A stretch of 64,000 nucleotides of DNA from Xanthomonas sp. XNM01 (lineage in GTDB: Bacteria > Pseudomonadota > Gammaproteobacteria > Xanthomonadales > Xanthomonadaceae): NCBI RefSeq assembly GCF_014851915.1, contig NZ_JACVAP010000008.1, forward strand, positions 1-64,000, read 5' to 3'. Both the position numbers and the translations under genes were made by a program. Under the pieces are notes generated by a model that ran no database searches, was not told the DNA's origin, and saw only the letters and a program-made list of their open reading frames with translations. Positions 8,162 to 17,588 of the stretch are shown here, piece by piece. Each line of letters opens with the position of its first letter. Position 1 is the first letter of the stretch.

Positions 8162-8650
8162 ATGAGCATCACCGACCGCGCCACCCTGATCCGCAAGCTC
8201 GGCACCGCCTGCCATGTCGAGGTCCAGGCGTTGAACCTGCTGCGGGGACTGGCGGCGGACCGGCTGCTCTCCAGCGAGATCCGCGACCGCGCCGAACTGC
8301 ACGCAACCGAAACCCAGGCGCAGCTCCGCTGCCTGTCCAGTTGCCTGACCACGTTCGGCGGGCCGGCGACGCCCTGGGCCGATGTGGCCAGCCGCATGAT
8401 CGCCCCGGCTGTGTCGCCCGCCGCCTGGCAGGCGCTCGAGCAGCGCGAGATCCGGATGTACCAGCAGCTGATCGCCTGCGACACGCTCGCCGACGACCAG
8501 CGCTTCCTGAACGACTGTCTGTCCGCGCTCGACGTGCAGCGCTCGGTGCTGCGCTGGCTGGACGGCATCTGCGTGCGCCCGGCCCGGATCGCCGCGCCGC
8601 GCACCGTCGTCGCGTCGGCTGATACCGCCGGTGCGAATGCGCTGGCCTGA
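8162..8650 (+). CDS. putative ferritin-like (DUF892-type) helical protein
   Basis: 162 residues, almost entirely helical, with acidic and His positions spaced like a four-helix bundle (ELHATETQAQL, EQREIRMYQQLIACDTLADD). This recalls YciE/YciF DUF892 ferritin-like proteins, but the usual glutamate metal ligands are not all obvious, so the family call is tentative. Start at MSITDRA. Cytosolic, and the C-terminal tail is disordered. No operon partner. Confidence 0.5.
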   Translation: MSITDRATLIRKLGTACHVEVQALNLLRGLAADRLLSSEIRDRAELHATETQAQLRCLSSCLTTFGGPATPWADVASRMIAPAVSPAAWQALEQREIRMYQQLIACDTLADDQRFLNDCLSALDVQRSVLRWLDGICVRPARIAAPRTVVASADTAGANALA

Positions 8651-9124
8651 GCTGCAGGCGGTGCGGGAGGCGTGCGCGCCCGGGTGATGCGCGGCATCGA
8701 TCGATCCGCGTCGGACACCACGACACCGTGACTCGAGGGGCAGGTGCGCCGCTTTCACGTTCGGCCTGCGCCCCGGCCGATCGACGTTCCGCAGCGGAAC
8801 GCGATGGCGCGCATGCCCGGGCGCGGGCAGGTGAGCGCGCCGGACGCGACGGACCCCGCACGCAGGCCGCCACACCATCCATCGTCGTGCGGCCGTCGCA
8901 CGGTCGTCGCGGACGCTGGACGGACCAGCGTCTGGATCACTCGAAGCACGTCGCTGCCACAGCGCATCGCGCGGTGCGTGCGTCGCGCGCCGCTGGACAC
9001 GCGGCTCACCGGACCATCAACGACAAGACCGGATGCCCACCCGGCGGAGTGGACATCGCGCTGCCTGCGGCCCGGCGTCGCGTGCGGGTGGGTGGTGGCG
9101 GTGCGGCCGCGCAACGTGCTTCTG
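8651..9124. other. intergenic region, no gene seen
   Basis: 474 bases between two convergent genes. All open frames are Arg/Ala/Pro-rich without hydrophobic cores, signals or motifs, and I take none as real. It may contain the transcription ends of both neighbours, but no clear hairpin-plus-T terminator is visible. Confidence 0.4.
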
Positions 9125-10396
9125 CTAAGGGACAGGCGCCCCACGCAGCGCCTGCAGTGGCACCCGCGTCACCGCGATGTCTTCCTTGTTCACCGCGTAT
9201 GCGACGTACAGGTCGCCGTTCCAGACCAGGCTCTTCGGGTAGTGGTAGCCGGGGCGTTTGTAGCGGCCTTCATGCCGCAACGCAGGCAGATCGCTGCGGC
9301 CGCGCAGCAGGAACGCGCGGTCGAATAAGTGGCCATCGGCCGACAACGTCACGGCCAATGGAATGCGCACGCGGTCGGCGTTCGGCGCGTTGACCAGGAA
9401 GGCGCTGCCGTCGGGCAGGTTGCCGGCGCTCTGCTTGGCGCGTGAGTCGGGCATCGCGGTCAGCGTCGGCGAGGTCCACCCCAGGCCGCCGTCGCAGCTT
9501 TCGCTGGCCAGCTGGCGCCAGCTGTCGGCCTGGTCGCGGAACACCATCACCGCACAGTCCCGGCCGTCGCGGCGGCGCAGGAACACGCTGGGTTCCAGCT
9601 CGCGGCTGACCCGTGGCTCGTCATGCGGATGGTTGACCATCGCGCCACGTCGCCAGCCGCGGATGCCGAGCGGATCGTCGGTGACGTGCGGTGCCACATG
9701 CATGCCGGGCCGCAGATGGAAGGCGGTGACGATGCGGCCGTCGGCCAGCCGCTGCGGATCCTGTTCGATCACGCCCTCGACCGGCGTTCCATCCGCGTCC
9801 AGCACGCGCTGCGGCGGCGACCAGTTGCGGCCGTCGCGGCTGAGCATGTACTCGGTCCAGCCACCGTCCTTGCTCTGGAAACCGGTCGGCCAGACGTTGA
9901 TGTAGGCCACCAGCGTCTCGCCGTCGGTCCACCAGCCGCCGTTGGAATGCATCACGCCATCGCGGCCGGCCGGCCGCAGCACCTGCGGCGTACTCCACTG
10001 GCGGCCATCGTCGCTGTGGCTCATCGCCACCCAGGTGTCGGCCGAATCCTCGTCCTGCCGCGAGCTCTGCCACTGTGCGTACAGCCGGCCCTTGAACGCG
10101 ACCAGCACCGCGCCGTTGTTGAAGCGGTCCTGGTCCGGCGTCGGCGCGAACACCGTGATCGTCTCCGTGCCCGGCGCCGGCTGCAGGCCGAGGTCGGGCG
10201 CGGCCGGGTCGAACAGGCCCGACGCGACCGTGTACAGCGGTGTCGCCGTGGCCGCGGGATCGACGCGCGCAGCATCGACTGCCGTCGTTGGAACGAGCGG
10301 CGACGCTCCGTTGCCGGCCGTCGCGGGCACGGCGGCGTACGCGCTGCCGCAGGCGCAAGCCAACAGGGCGGCCAGCATGGATACGCGACGACGCAT
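9125..10396 (-). CDS. exported sialidase-fold (BNR) glycoside hydrolase-like protein
   Basis: 423 residues with a signal peptide (MRRRVSMLAALLACACGSAYA). The mature protein shows Asp-box motifs (SHSDDGRQWSTP, LSRDGRNWSPP) and repeated four-stranded blades, the sialidase-type propeller. Family members with this fold include sialidases but also other exo-glycosidases; nothing else in the window handles sialic acid. It lies 10 bases behind a GH43 gene in a three-gene operon (GH43-GH43-this), so an accessory role on a pectic side chain is the better inference. Start at MRRRVSM. The last strand has YHYPKSLVWNGDLYVAYAVN. The exact substrate cannot be read from sequence. Confidence 0.7.
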   Translation of the reverse strand: MRRRVSMLAALLACACGSAYAAVPATAGNGASPLVPTTAVDAARVDPAATATPLYTVASGLFDPAAPDLGLQPAPGTETITVFAPTPDQDRFNNGAVLVAFKGRLYAQWQSSRQDEDSADTWVAMSHSDDGRQWSTPQVLRPAGRDGVMHSNGGWWTDGETLVAYINVWPTGFQSKDGGWTEYMLSRDGRNWSPPQRVLDADGTPVEGVIEQDPQRLADGRIVTAFHLRPGMHVAPHVTDDPLGIRGWRRGAMVNHPHDEPRVSRELEPSVFLRRRDGRDCAVMVFRDQADSWRQLASESCDGGLGWTSPTLTAMPDSRAKQSAGNLPDGSAFLVNAPNADRVRIPLAVTLSADGHLFDRAFLLRGRSDLPALRHEGRYKRPGYHYPKSLVWNGDLYVAYAVNKEDIAVTRVPLQALRGAPVP

Positions 10397-10406
10397 GACG
10401 CTGCCC

Positions 10407-12167
10407 TCAGCGGACCGTGAAGTCGTCGAAGTCGGCATGGCCGACCCGGGTCGCGGTGAACGCCGGCGTGCCCGACGGCGCCTGCGCGAATACGCCGACC
10501 TGCGAGCCGACCCAGCGCCCGGGCGTGACCACGACCTCCCCGCCCAGCGGCTGGAAGCTGCGGCCATCCAGGCTGTAGCTGAAGCGCGCGACCGCATGCA
10601 CCGCGCGCGTCATCGACGGCCAGTAGCGGGTCGGGTCGGCCGGCGGATCGATCGTCACGGTGCGCGGTTCGACCTGCACCTGCAGCCACACCGGTGCATC
10701 GCCGACCGCGACATCGGCCGCGACCACGCGCTCGTCGGCGTGTGCCGCCGCATCGACGCGGGCGACCTGGACCAGACGCACACCGTCGGCGCCGCGCTCC
10801 AGCCCGATCCAGCCATACGAGGCGCCGAACAGGGTCAGGCCCGCGCGCTCGCCGACCGCGACCGGCGCGAAGCGCAGCTGGGTGGTCGCGGTGAAGGCCA
10901 TGCCCGGCAGCTTCTGGGTCAGCACGTTGCCGGCTTCCCACAGATTCACCGGAGTCGACGCCGCATTCAGGCGCAATACGCCGCGCGCGCTGCGGTCGAT
11001 CCAGGCATCGGACGGGTTGGCGTTCCACTGCCAGCCCAGGTGCGGGCCGCTGTCGAAGCCATCGTCGACCACCGGGATCGCGACCGGCTGCTGCGGCAGC
11101 GCCGGCTTGCGATGGCGGAGCACCGGCTGGCCGTAATGCTGGCCCGGCTGGCGCTGGCCGATCACCGGCCAGCCGTCGCGGCCCCACTGCATCGGCTGCA
11201 GGTGCACGCGGCGGCCGTAGGAATCCGCATCGGAGAAGTGCACGAACCAGTGTTCGCCGCGCGGCGTGTCGATCCACGCGCCCTGGTGCGGGCCGTTGAC
11301 CGGCGAGCTGCCCTGGTCCATCACGTTGCGGTGTTCGTACGGGCCAAGGATGTTCCGCGAGCGGAACACGCCCTGCCAGCCGCCCTTGACCCCGCCGGCG
11401 GGGGCGAAGATGTAGTACCAGCCGTCGCGCTTGTGCACTTTCGCGCCTTCGATCACCACCCACTGCTTGGGGCCGTCGGAGGTCTGCACCGGAGGCAGCG
11501 TGTCGCCGTTGATGACCACGTGTTCCTCGCCGACGGTCTTCGTGCCGTCGGCGTTGAGGCGCTTGAGCAGCACCTCGTTGATCCGTCCCGAGCGCGACTT
11601 GGCGTACGAGTACGCCAGCCAGCCCTGGCCGTCGTCGTCCCAGAACGGGGCCGGATCGATCACGCCGCGCGAATCCTCGACCAGCACCGGCGCCGACCAC
11701 GGGCCGGCGGCATCGCGCGCGGTGACCACGTAGATGCCGAAATCCGGATCCGGGTAGTAGATGCGGAACAGGCCGTCGTGATGGCGGATCGCCGGTGCCC
11801 AGACGCCGCCGCCGCGGCGCGGGGTGGCGTGATGGCCGTCCTGCGGCAGCCGCGCCAGCGCGTGGCCGATCAGGCTCCAGTTCACCAGGTCCTTCGAATG
11901 CAACACCGGCAGGCCGGGCACGTTCGCGAAGCTGGAGGCGATCATGTAGTAGTCGTCGCCGACGCGGATCGCATCGGGATCGGAATAGTCGCCGGCCAGG
12001 ATCGGATTGCGGTAGGTGCCGTCGCCCTGGTCGGGCGTCCACACGCCGGCGGGCATCGGCAGCACCGCGCGGCCGGCCTCCGCTGCGGGCGCGTTGGCGG
12101 CGAGCGCCGCGGTGGCCGGAACGGCGGCCGCAAGGGCCAGGCTCAGCAGGGTGGTGCGCAGGGGCAT
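10407..12167 (-). CDS. GH43 arabinofuranosidase/xylosidase with C-terminal beta-sandwich
   Basis: 586 residues, with signal peptide (first ~23 residues) and then a five-bladed GH43 propeller. Visible catalytic positions are the general-base Asp in GDYSDPDAIR, the pKa-modulating Asp in VIDPAPFWDDDG and the general-acid Glu in VVIEGAKVHKRDGWYY. The catalytic domain spans about residues 50-350. It is followed by a ~200-residue beta-sandwich of the GH43_C2/DUF1349 type, as in two-domain family 43 enzymes acting on arabinose or xylose side chains. In this context an arabinan or arabinogalactan substrate is likely. It is the second gene of the minus-strand operon that begins at the operator at 14,095. 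Confidence 0.88.
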   Translation of the reverse strand: MPLRTTLLSLALAAAVPATAALAANAPAAEAGRAVLPMPAGVWTPDQGDGTYRNPILAGDYSDPDAIRVGDDYYMIASSFANVPGLPVLHSKDLVNWSLIGHALARLPQDGHHATPRRGGGVWAPAIRHHDGLFRIYYPDPDFGIYVVTARDAAGPWSAPVLVEDSRGVIDPAPFWDDDGQGWLAYSYAKSRSGRINEVLLKRLNADGTKTVGEEHVVINGDTLPPVQTSDGPKQWVVIEGAKVHKRDGWYYIFAPAGGVKGGWQGVFRSRNILGPYEHRNVMDQGSSPVNGPHQGAWIDTPRGEHWFVHFSDADSYGRRVHLQPMQWGRDGWPVIGQRQPGQHYGQPVLRHRKPALPQQPVAIPVVDDGFDSGPHLGWQWNANPSDAWIDRSARGVLRLNAASTPVNLWEAGNVLTQKLPGMAFTATTQLRFAPVAVGERAGLTLFGASYGWIGLERGADGVRLVQVARVDAAAHADERVVAADVAVGDAPVWLQVQVEPRTVTIDPPADPTRYWPSMTRAVHAVARFSYSLDGRSFQPLGGEVVVTPGRWVGSQVGVFAQAPSGTPAFTATRVGHADFDDFTVR

Positions 12168-12226
12168 GGTCGGGCTCCGGTCGGGGCCGCTGCGGCGCGA
12201 CCGCCGGCCGCCACCGAAGCGACCGC

Positions 12227-12249
12227 GGCCGGGCGGCGGGCGCCCGGCC
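12227..12249 (-). terminator. intercistronic hairpin between the two GH43 genes
   Basis: GGCCGGGCG (12227-12235) pairs perfectly with CGCCCGGCC (12241-12249) across a 5-base loop. There is no T-run, so it is more likely a processing or partial-termination element in the 259-bp gap than a full terminator. Confidence 0.45.
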
Positions 12250-12426
12250 GGAAGGGATCACGGTGGCGATCCCCGATGGTCTGCTCCGAACCTGTCCAGT
12301 CTCCTGCCGCGCGTGCCGGCTGGCGTGCGTGCTGCCCGGAATGCCGGCGTATCAGCCATACGCCGTGCTTCCCGCGCGCCGCCACGCGCCATCTGCCGGT
12401 GCGCGCGACAGGCCTGGAGCGGGTTC

Positions 12427-14037
12427 TCAGTAATCGAGCGCGCGGTAGGTGAAGTTGCGGAAGTGGACCTTGCCCTCGCCGGCGGCATAGATCGCCGGCT
12501 TCAGCGCAAGGAAGCCACCGGCCACGTTGTGGTGGTAACCGGACACTTCCATCTGCACCGGGTACTTCTCCCAGGTACGGCCATCCTTGCTGGTGTGGAT
12601 GGTGACGATGTGCTGGTCGTGCTTGACCCGGATCCACAGCGTGCCGCCCTTGCCTGCCGGCAGGCCGTTGCTCGGGCGCTCCAGGCCGTAGCGGTGCATG
12701 ATCGTGCGCTCGCCGTTGCTGCCGACGCCGACGTACAGGCGGTCGCTGTAGAACAGCAGCGCGCCACCGATGGCGCCCGGTTCGATCTCCATCTCGATCT
12801 CGAACTCGTAGGCCTTGTCGCCGGCGATCACGGTCAGCGGCGAAGTGTCGCGCGGGGTGCGGCCCTTGCCCTGCAGGGTCATCGCGCCGTTGCCGAACGA
12901 CAGGCGCTCGTACTCGTCCTGGGTCGGGTTGAAGAACGACCACTGGTGACCCAGCCTGTCGCCGTCGAAGCGGTCCGACAGCGCCATGCCGTGCTGGCCC
13001 ACCGAGGTGCCCGCCGGCTTCTTCAGCGGCTGGCCCAGGTCGCCGCCCTTGGCGACGTACCAGCCATCGTCGGTCCATTCGATCGGCTCGAGCAGCGCCT
13101 GGCGGCCCAGCGTCCAATAGCCGTTCTCGTAGCCGTGGTAGATCATCCACCAGCGGTCGTCGGTGCCCTCGATCACGGTGGCGTGGCCACGCGACCACCA
13201 CGGCTCGCTGCGGTCGACGGTGCGCATGATCGGGTTGTGCGGCGAGTTCTCCCACGGCCCGTGGATCGACTTCGAACGCGCCACGATCACCATGTGGCCG
13301 GTCGGCGGACCGGCGGTGCCGCCCACCGCGGTGGTCATGTAGTACCACTCGCCACGCTTGTTGATCTTCGGGCCTTCCTGCGCGTAGGCCTCCACGTCCC
13401 AGTCGGCCGGGTACTTCCAGCCGTCGTAGACGTGCTTGGGCTCGCCGACCACGCGCAGGCCGTCGTCGGAGATCTGCACGTAGTCGCCGCCGGACAGGAA
13501 CAGGTAGCGCTTGCCGTCCTCGCCCACCGCGTGGCCGGGGTCGATGTAGCGGCCCAGGCCCATGTTGACCGGCTCGCTCCACGGGCCGCGGATGTCGTCG
13601 GCCCAGACCACGTAGTTGCTGCGCTCGCTGCCTTCGGTGCCGCCGGTGCGGGCCGGGAAGTAGATGAAGTAGCGGCCGTTGTGCTTGACGATGTCCGGCG
13701 CCCAGATCGAGCCGACGTTCCTGGTGATCGCATGGCCCAGCGGCTGCCAGTTGACCAGGTCGCGCGAATGCCAGATCGGCAGGCCCGGATAGGCGTCGAA
13801 CGAGGACATCGTCATGTAGTAGTCGTCACCGTCCTTGACCACGGACGGATCCGGCCGGTCGCCGGCGAAGACCGGATTGAGGAAGGTGCCGTCGCCGAGG
13901 TCGGCCTGGCGCTGGTGCTCGATGCCGCGCTTCCACGGGCTGGTCGGCGTGGCGGCGCTGGCCACGGAGGCGACGCCGGCCAGCAGCAGGGCTGCCAGCA
14001 CGGGGACGCGGCGGGTGAAGGACGTCGGCAGGGCCAT
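12427..14037 (-). CDS. GH43 family glycoside hydrolase, first gene of arabinan operon
   Basis: 536 residues. The start at MALPTSF is followed by a signal peptide ending ASA. GH43 landmarks are the base Asp in FAGDRPDPSVVKDGDDYY, YIDPGHAVGEDGKRYLF, and the acid Glu in AYAQEGPKINKRGEWYYM. A C-terminal beta-sandwich domain follows from about residue 335 (SDRFDGDRLGHQWSFF onward), ending HFRNFTYRALDY. Two-domain GH43 enzymes of this kind remove arabinose, xylose or galactose side chains. The gene sits directly downstream of the TGACACCGATGGTCA operator (14095-14109) and heads the GH43-GH43-sialidase-like operon. It is divergent from the CE12/GH95 operon and shares a 237-bp control region with it. 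Confidence 0.88.
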   Translation of the reverse strand: MALPTSFTRRVPVLAALLLAGVASVASAATPTSPWKRGIEHQRQADLGDGTFLNPVFAGDRPDPSVVKDGDDYYMTMSSFDAYPGLPIWHSRDLVNWQPLGHAITRNVGSIWAPDIVKHNGRYFIYFPARTGGTEGSERSNYVVWADDIRGPWSEPVNMGLGRYIDPGHAVGEDGKRYLFLSGGDYVQISDDGLRVVGEPKHVYDGWKYPADWDVEAYAQEGPKINKRGEWYYMTTAVGGTAGPPTGHMVIVARSKSIHGPWENSPHNPIMRTVDRSEPWWSRGHATVIEGTDDRWWMIYHGYENGYWTLGRQALLEPIEWTDDGWYVAKGGDLGQPLKKPAGTSVGQHGMALSDRFDGDRLGHQWSFFNPTQDEYERLSFGNGAMTLQGKGRTPRDTSPLTVIAGDKAYEFEIEMEIEPGAIGGALLFYSDRLYVGVGSNGERTIMHRYGLERPSNGLPAGKGGTLWIRVKHDQHIVTIHTSKDGRTWEKYPVQMEVSGYHHNVAGGFLALKPAIYAAGEGKVHFRNFTYRALDY

Positions 14038-14094
14038 GGCGTTCCTTGGAGTGGGGGAATGGAGGGCGTCGACGGGATGCGGCGAGGCCGCGGA

Positions 14095-14109
14095 TGACAC
14101 CGATGGTCA
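14095..14109. promoter_or_regulatory. pectin-regulon operator, TGACACCGATGGTCA
   Basis: A 15-bp imperfect inverted repeat (TGAC...GTCA) found identically upstream of the two TonB-receptor genes. It lies 58 bases before the GH43 start, in the divergent region shared with the CE12 gene. Presumed binding site of the LacI regulator at 46,259 (inference). Confidence 0.75.
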
Positions 14110-14149
14110 GGCGACCGTACCAAACCGCGCCGATGCGGACATTCTGCGG

Positions 14150-14161
14150 TGCAGCAAGGCA
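14150..14161. promoter_or_regulatory. second conserved motif TGCAGCAAGGCA
   Basis: Relative of TGCAGCGCAGCA and TGCAGCAAAGCA, which occur once in each of the other operator-bearing intergenic regions. Here it lies midway between the two divergent operators. Identity of the binding factor, if any, is unknown. Confidence 0.45.
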
Positions 14162-14219
14162 TCGTCATCGCTGCTGGTTACAGTGCGGCGCATCCGGCAG
14201 GGCCTGTGCGGCGTCGAAA

Positions 14220-14234
14220 TGACACCGCTGGTCA
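14220..14234. promoter_or_regulatory. pectin-regulon operator, TGACACCGCTGGTCA
   Basis: One-base variant of the 15-bp operator, 40 bases upstream of the CE12 esterase start. It keeps the TGAC/GTCA arms. Confidence 0.75.
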
Positions 14235-14274
14235 CCCTGCTCCGCCCGTCTCCTGTCCAACTGGATGCCTGCCG

Positions 14275-15180
14275 ATGACTGCGCGTTCCCGCCGTTTGCT
14301 GCCCTGTCTGCCCCTGTTGATGGCCGCGCTGGTCAGCCCCGCCCTGCCGGCCGCGACGCCGGACCCGTCCACCGATCCGTCGATCCGCGAGCGCCCGGCC
14401 GTCACTCCGATCCGGGCCAGCAAGATCGTGCTGGTCGGCGATTCGACCACCGCGGTGCAGGGCGGCTGGGGGCCGAGCTTCTGCGCCGACCACGTCGCCT
14501 CGTTCGTGTCGTGCATCAACCTGGCCCGTGGTGGCCGCAGCACCTACAACTACCGCGCCGAAGGGTCCTGGGACATCGCGCTGCAGGAAATGCGCCCCGG
14601 CGCGTACCAGGAGGTCTACGTGCTGATCCAGTTCGGCCACAACGACCAGCCCGGCAAGCCAGGCCGGTCGACCGACCTGGCGCGCGAGTTCCCGGACAAC
14701 CTGCGCCGCTACGTGGCCGAGGTCCGGGCCGCGGGCGCCAGGCCGGTGCTGCTGACCCCGCTGACCCGCCGCCAGTTCGCCGAGGGCCGGTTGATCGACG
14801 ATCTCGCCCCCTGGGCCGAGGCGACCCGCAAGGTCGCCGCCGAACTGGATGTCCCGCTGGTCGACCTGCATGCGCGCAGCACTGCCGCGGTCCAGGGCAT
14901 GGGCCCCGTGCAGGCGATGCGCTTCGCCCAGGCGCCGGCGCTGCCGATGCAGGTCAGCGCGGCGCAGGCCGGCACCACGGTCGGCGCACCGCCCGCGGCC
15001 GGTACGCCCGTCGCGCCCGGCGCCGCCCAGAACAACGCCGCCACCGAGCCGATGGGCCAGGCCAAGATCGCCTTCGACTACACCCACCTCGGCCCGGAAG
15101 GCGCTGACTTCTTCGCCGCCATCGTCGCCGACGAACTCGCCCGCCAGGTGCCGGCGCTGCGCCGCAACCTGATTCCCTGA
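14275..15180 (+). CDS. rhamnogalacturonan acetylesterase (CE12, SGNH hydrolase)
   Basis: 301 residues. A Sec signal peptide (TARSRRLLPCLPLLMAALVS) precedes an SGNH hydrolase. Visible blocks are block I IVLVGDSTTAV with the nucleophilic Ser, the block II-like region NLARGGRST, block III VLIQFGHNDQP, and the C-terminal Asp-His pair in FDYTHLGPEG. This arrangement is CE12, which deacetylates galacturonate in the rhamnogalacturonan backbone. A Pro/Ala/Gly-rich insertion of about 45 residues lies just before the catalytic Asp-His. It is periplasmic or secreted. Start is ATG 14,275, 40 bases after an operator. It is followed 38 bases later by GH95, so the two are probably co-transcribed. Confidence 0.9.
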   Translation: MTARSRRLLPCLPLLMAALVSPALPAATPDPSTDPSIRERPAVTPIRASKIVLVGDSTTAVQGGWGPSFCADHVASFVSCINLARGGRSTYNYRAEGSWDIALQEMRPGAYQEVYVLIQFGHNDQPGKPGRSTDLAREFPDNLRRYVAEVRAAGARPVLLTPLTRRQFAEGRLIDDLAPWAEATRKVAAELDVPLVDLHARSTAAVQGMGPVQAMRFAQAPALPMQVSAAQAGTTVGAPPAAGTPVAPGAAQNNAATEPMGQAKIAFDYTHLGPEGADFFAAIVADELARQVPALRRNLIP

Positions 15181-15218
15181 CGGCCGCCGCCGCGATTCCA
15201 CACGACGACGAGGACGAC

Positions 15219-17588
15219 ATGGTCGACACCAGCCGCCGCGGCTTTCTGACCGCCACCGCCTCCACCGTGCTGCTCGCGCATCTGCCGGGCAGCGCCTTCG
15301 CCCAGCGTGGAGCCGCCACCGGCGGCGCGGTGCGGGCCGACGACGCGCTCACGCTCTGGTACCGGCTGCCGGCCCGGCAGTGGGTCGACGCGCTGCCGCT
15401 GGGCAATGGCGGCTTCGGCGCGATGGTCTGGGGCGGCACCGCGCGCGAGCGGCTGCAGCTCAACGAGGACACCCTGTTCGCCGGCTCGCCGTACGACGCC
15501 AACCCGCGCGATGCGCAGCCGGCGCTGGCCGAGGTGCGCCGGCTGATCTTCGCCGGCCGCTACGCCGACGCCGAGAAGCTCACCAACGAGAAGCTGATGT
15601 CCTCCCCGGTGCGGCAGATGCCGTACCAGGCGCTGGGCGACCTGTGGCTGGACCTGGACGGCCTCGGCGCGACCAGCGGCTACCGGCGCGACCTGGACCT
15701 GGACACCGCGACCACGACCACGCGTTTCAAGGCCGGCGATGTCACCTATGTGCGCGAGACCTTCATCTCGCCGGTCGACCAGGTGCTGGTGCTGCGGCTG
15801 ACCGCCGACCGTCCCGGCGCGATCACCGGCTGGATCTCGGCGGCGAGCGAGCAGGACAACCGCGTCGCCATCGAGAACGGCGAACTGCTGCTGCGCGGGC
15901 GCAACGGCACCCGCTTCGGCATCGAGGGACGGCTGCGCTTCACCCTGCGCAGCCGGGTGCAGGCCGTGGGAGGCCGGGTCGACGGCATCGGCGGCCGGGT
16001 GCGGCTGGAGAACGTCGACGAACTGGTCCTGATCGCCGCGGCCGCCACCAGCTACGTGCGCCACGACGATGTCTCCGGCGACCCCGACGCGATCACCGCC
16101 GCGCGCGTGCAGGCGGCCGCGCGCAAATCCTGGGCGACGCTGCGCGACGCGCACGTGCGCGAGCACCAGCGCCTGTTCCGGCGCGTGCACCTGGACCTGG
16201 GCCGCACCGAGGTCGCCGCGCGTTCGACCGAGGTCCGCGTCGAGCGCTTCGCCACCCAGGACGATCCGGCCCTGGCCGCGCTGTACTTCCAGTTCGGCCG
16301 CTACCTGCTGATCGCCAGTTCCCGGCCCGGCACCCAGCCGGCCAACCTGCAGGGCATCTGGAACGACCTGCTCGACCCGCCGTGGTCGAGCAAGTGGACC
16401 ATCAACATCAACACCCAGATGAACTACTGGCCGGCGGAGATGACCGCGCTGCCGGAGCTGGTCGAGCCGCTGGAGCGGATGATCGCCGACCTGGCCGTGA
16501 CCGGCCGCGAAACCGCGCGCCGCATGTACGGCGCACCCGGCTGGGTCGTGCACCACAACACCGACCTGTGGCGGCAGACCAGCGCGATCGACGGCGCCCG
16601 CTTCGGCCTGTGGCCGATGGGCGGCGCCTGGCTGCTGATGCACCTGTGGGACCACTACGACTACGGCCGCGATCTGGCCTTCCTGCGCCGGGTCTGGCCG
16701 CTGTTCCGCGGCGCCGCCGAGTTCTTCGCCGCGGTGCTGGTCGAGGATCCAGCCACCGGCGAACTGGTCACCTCGCCGTCGCTGTCGCCGGAGAACCGGC
16801 ATCCGTTCGGCTCCAGCCTGTGCGCCGGGCCGGCGATGGATTCGCAGCTGCTGCGCGACCTGTTCGACACCTGCGTGCGCATCTGCGCGCTGCTCGATAC
16901 CGATGCCGCGTTCGCCGGCCAGCTGCGTACGCTGCGCGCGCGCCTGGCGCCGGACCGGATCGGCAGGGCGGGCCAGTTGCAGGAGTGGCGCGAGGACTGG
17001 GACATGGATGCGCCGGAGATCCATCACCGGCATGTCTCGCATCTGTACGCGCTGCATCCGTCCAGCCAGATCAACATGCGCGACACGCCTGAGCTGGCCG
17101 CGGCCGCGCGCCGGTCGCTGGAGATCCGCGGCGACGACGCCACCGGCTGGGGCATCGGCTGGCGGCTCAACCTGTGGGCGCGGCTGCGCGATGGCGAGCA
17201 CGCGTACACGATCCTCGAGATGCTGCTCAGCCCGGAGCGCACCTACCCCAACCTGTTCGACGCGCATCCGCCGTTCCAGATCGACGGCAACTTCGGCGGG
17301 ACCGCCGGCATCACCGAGATGCTGATGCAGAGCTGGGGCGACACGATCTTCCTGTTGCCGGCCCTGCCCGCGCGCTGGCGCGACGGCGAGGTCCGCGGCC
17401 TGCGTGCGCGCAATACCGCGACGGTCGATTTCCGCTGGAAGGATGGCGCGATCGACACGCTGTCGCTGCACAGCGGCAAGGGTGGGCGCTACACCCTGCA
17501 GCACGGCGCCGCGACCAGCGTCTGGGAGCTGAAGGCCGGCCGCCGACTCAACCTGCGCTGGACCGGCAAGGACTTCCGGCGCATCTGA
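15219..17588 (+). CDS. GH95 alpha-L-fucosidase/alpha-L-galactosidase
   Basis: 789 residues. A twin-arginine-type signal (TSRRGFLTATASTVLLAHLP) is followed by the GH95 N-terminal block LWYRLPARQWVDALPLGNG, then FGAMVWGG and ERLQLNEDTLF. The (alpha/alpha)6 region has WTININTQMNYWPAEM and the C-terminal SHLYALHPSSQI and IDGNFGGTAGI segments typical of the family. These enzymes cleave terminal alpha-L-fucose or alpha-L-galactose, found in xyloglucan, RG-II and arabinogalactan. Export in folded form through Tat is predicted from the RR motif. It is downstream of CE12 in the operator-controlled operon. Length is normal for the family. Confidence 0.9.
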   Translation: MVDTSRRGFLTATASTVLLAHLPGSAFAQRGAATGGAVRADDALTLWYRLPARQWVDALPLGNGGFGAMVWGGTARERLQLNEDTLFAGSPYDANPRDAQPALAEVRRLIFAGRYADAEKLTNEKLMSSPVRQMPYQALGDLWLDLDGLGATSGYRRDLDLDTATTTTRFKAGDVTYVRETFISPVDQVLVLRLTADRPGAITGWISAASEQDNRVAIENGELLLRGRNGTRFGIEGRLRFTLRSRVQAVGGRVDGIGGRVRLENVDELVLIAAAATSYVRHDDVSGDPDAITAARVQAAARKSWATLRDAHVREHQRLFRRVHLDLGRTEVAARSTEVRVERFATQDDPALAALYFQFGRYLLIASSRPGTQPANLQGIWNDLLDPPWSSKWTININTQMNYWPAEMTALPELVEPLERMIADLAVTGRETARRMYGAPGWVVHHNTDLWRQTSAIDGARFGLWPMGGAWLLMHLWDHYDYGRDLAFLRRVWPLFRGAAEFFAAVLVEDPATGELVTSPSLSPENRHPFGSSLCAGPAMDSQLLRDLFDTCVRICALLDTDAAFAGQLRTLRARLAPDRIGRAGQLQEWREDWDMDAPEIHHRHVSHLYALHPSSQINMRDTPELAAAARRSLEIRGDDATGWGIGWRLNLWARLRDGEHAYTILEMLLSPERTYPNLFDAHPPFQIDGNFGGTAGITEMLMQSWGDTIFLLPALPARWRDGEVRGLRARNTATVDFRWKDGAIDTLSLHSGKGGRYTLQHGAATSVWELKAGRRLNLRWTGKDFRRI

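Noticed and set aside
8728-9393. Plus-strand 221-codon frame over the intergenic gap
   Set aside because: It overlaps the well-supported sialidase-fold gene and has no protein-like character.
9125-10396. True sialidase acting on sialic acid
   Set aside because: The fold fits, but no sialic acid uptake or catabolism gene is near and the operon is arabinan/pectin-type. Only the fold was kept in the call.
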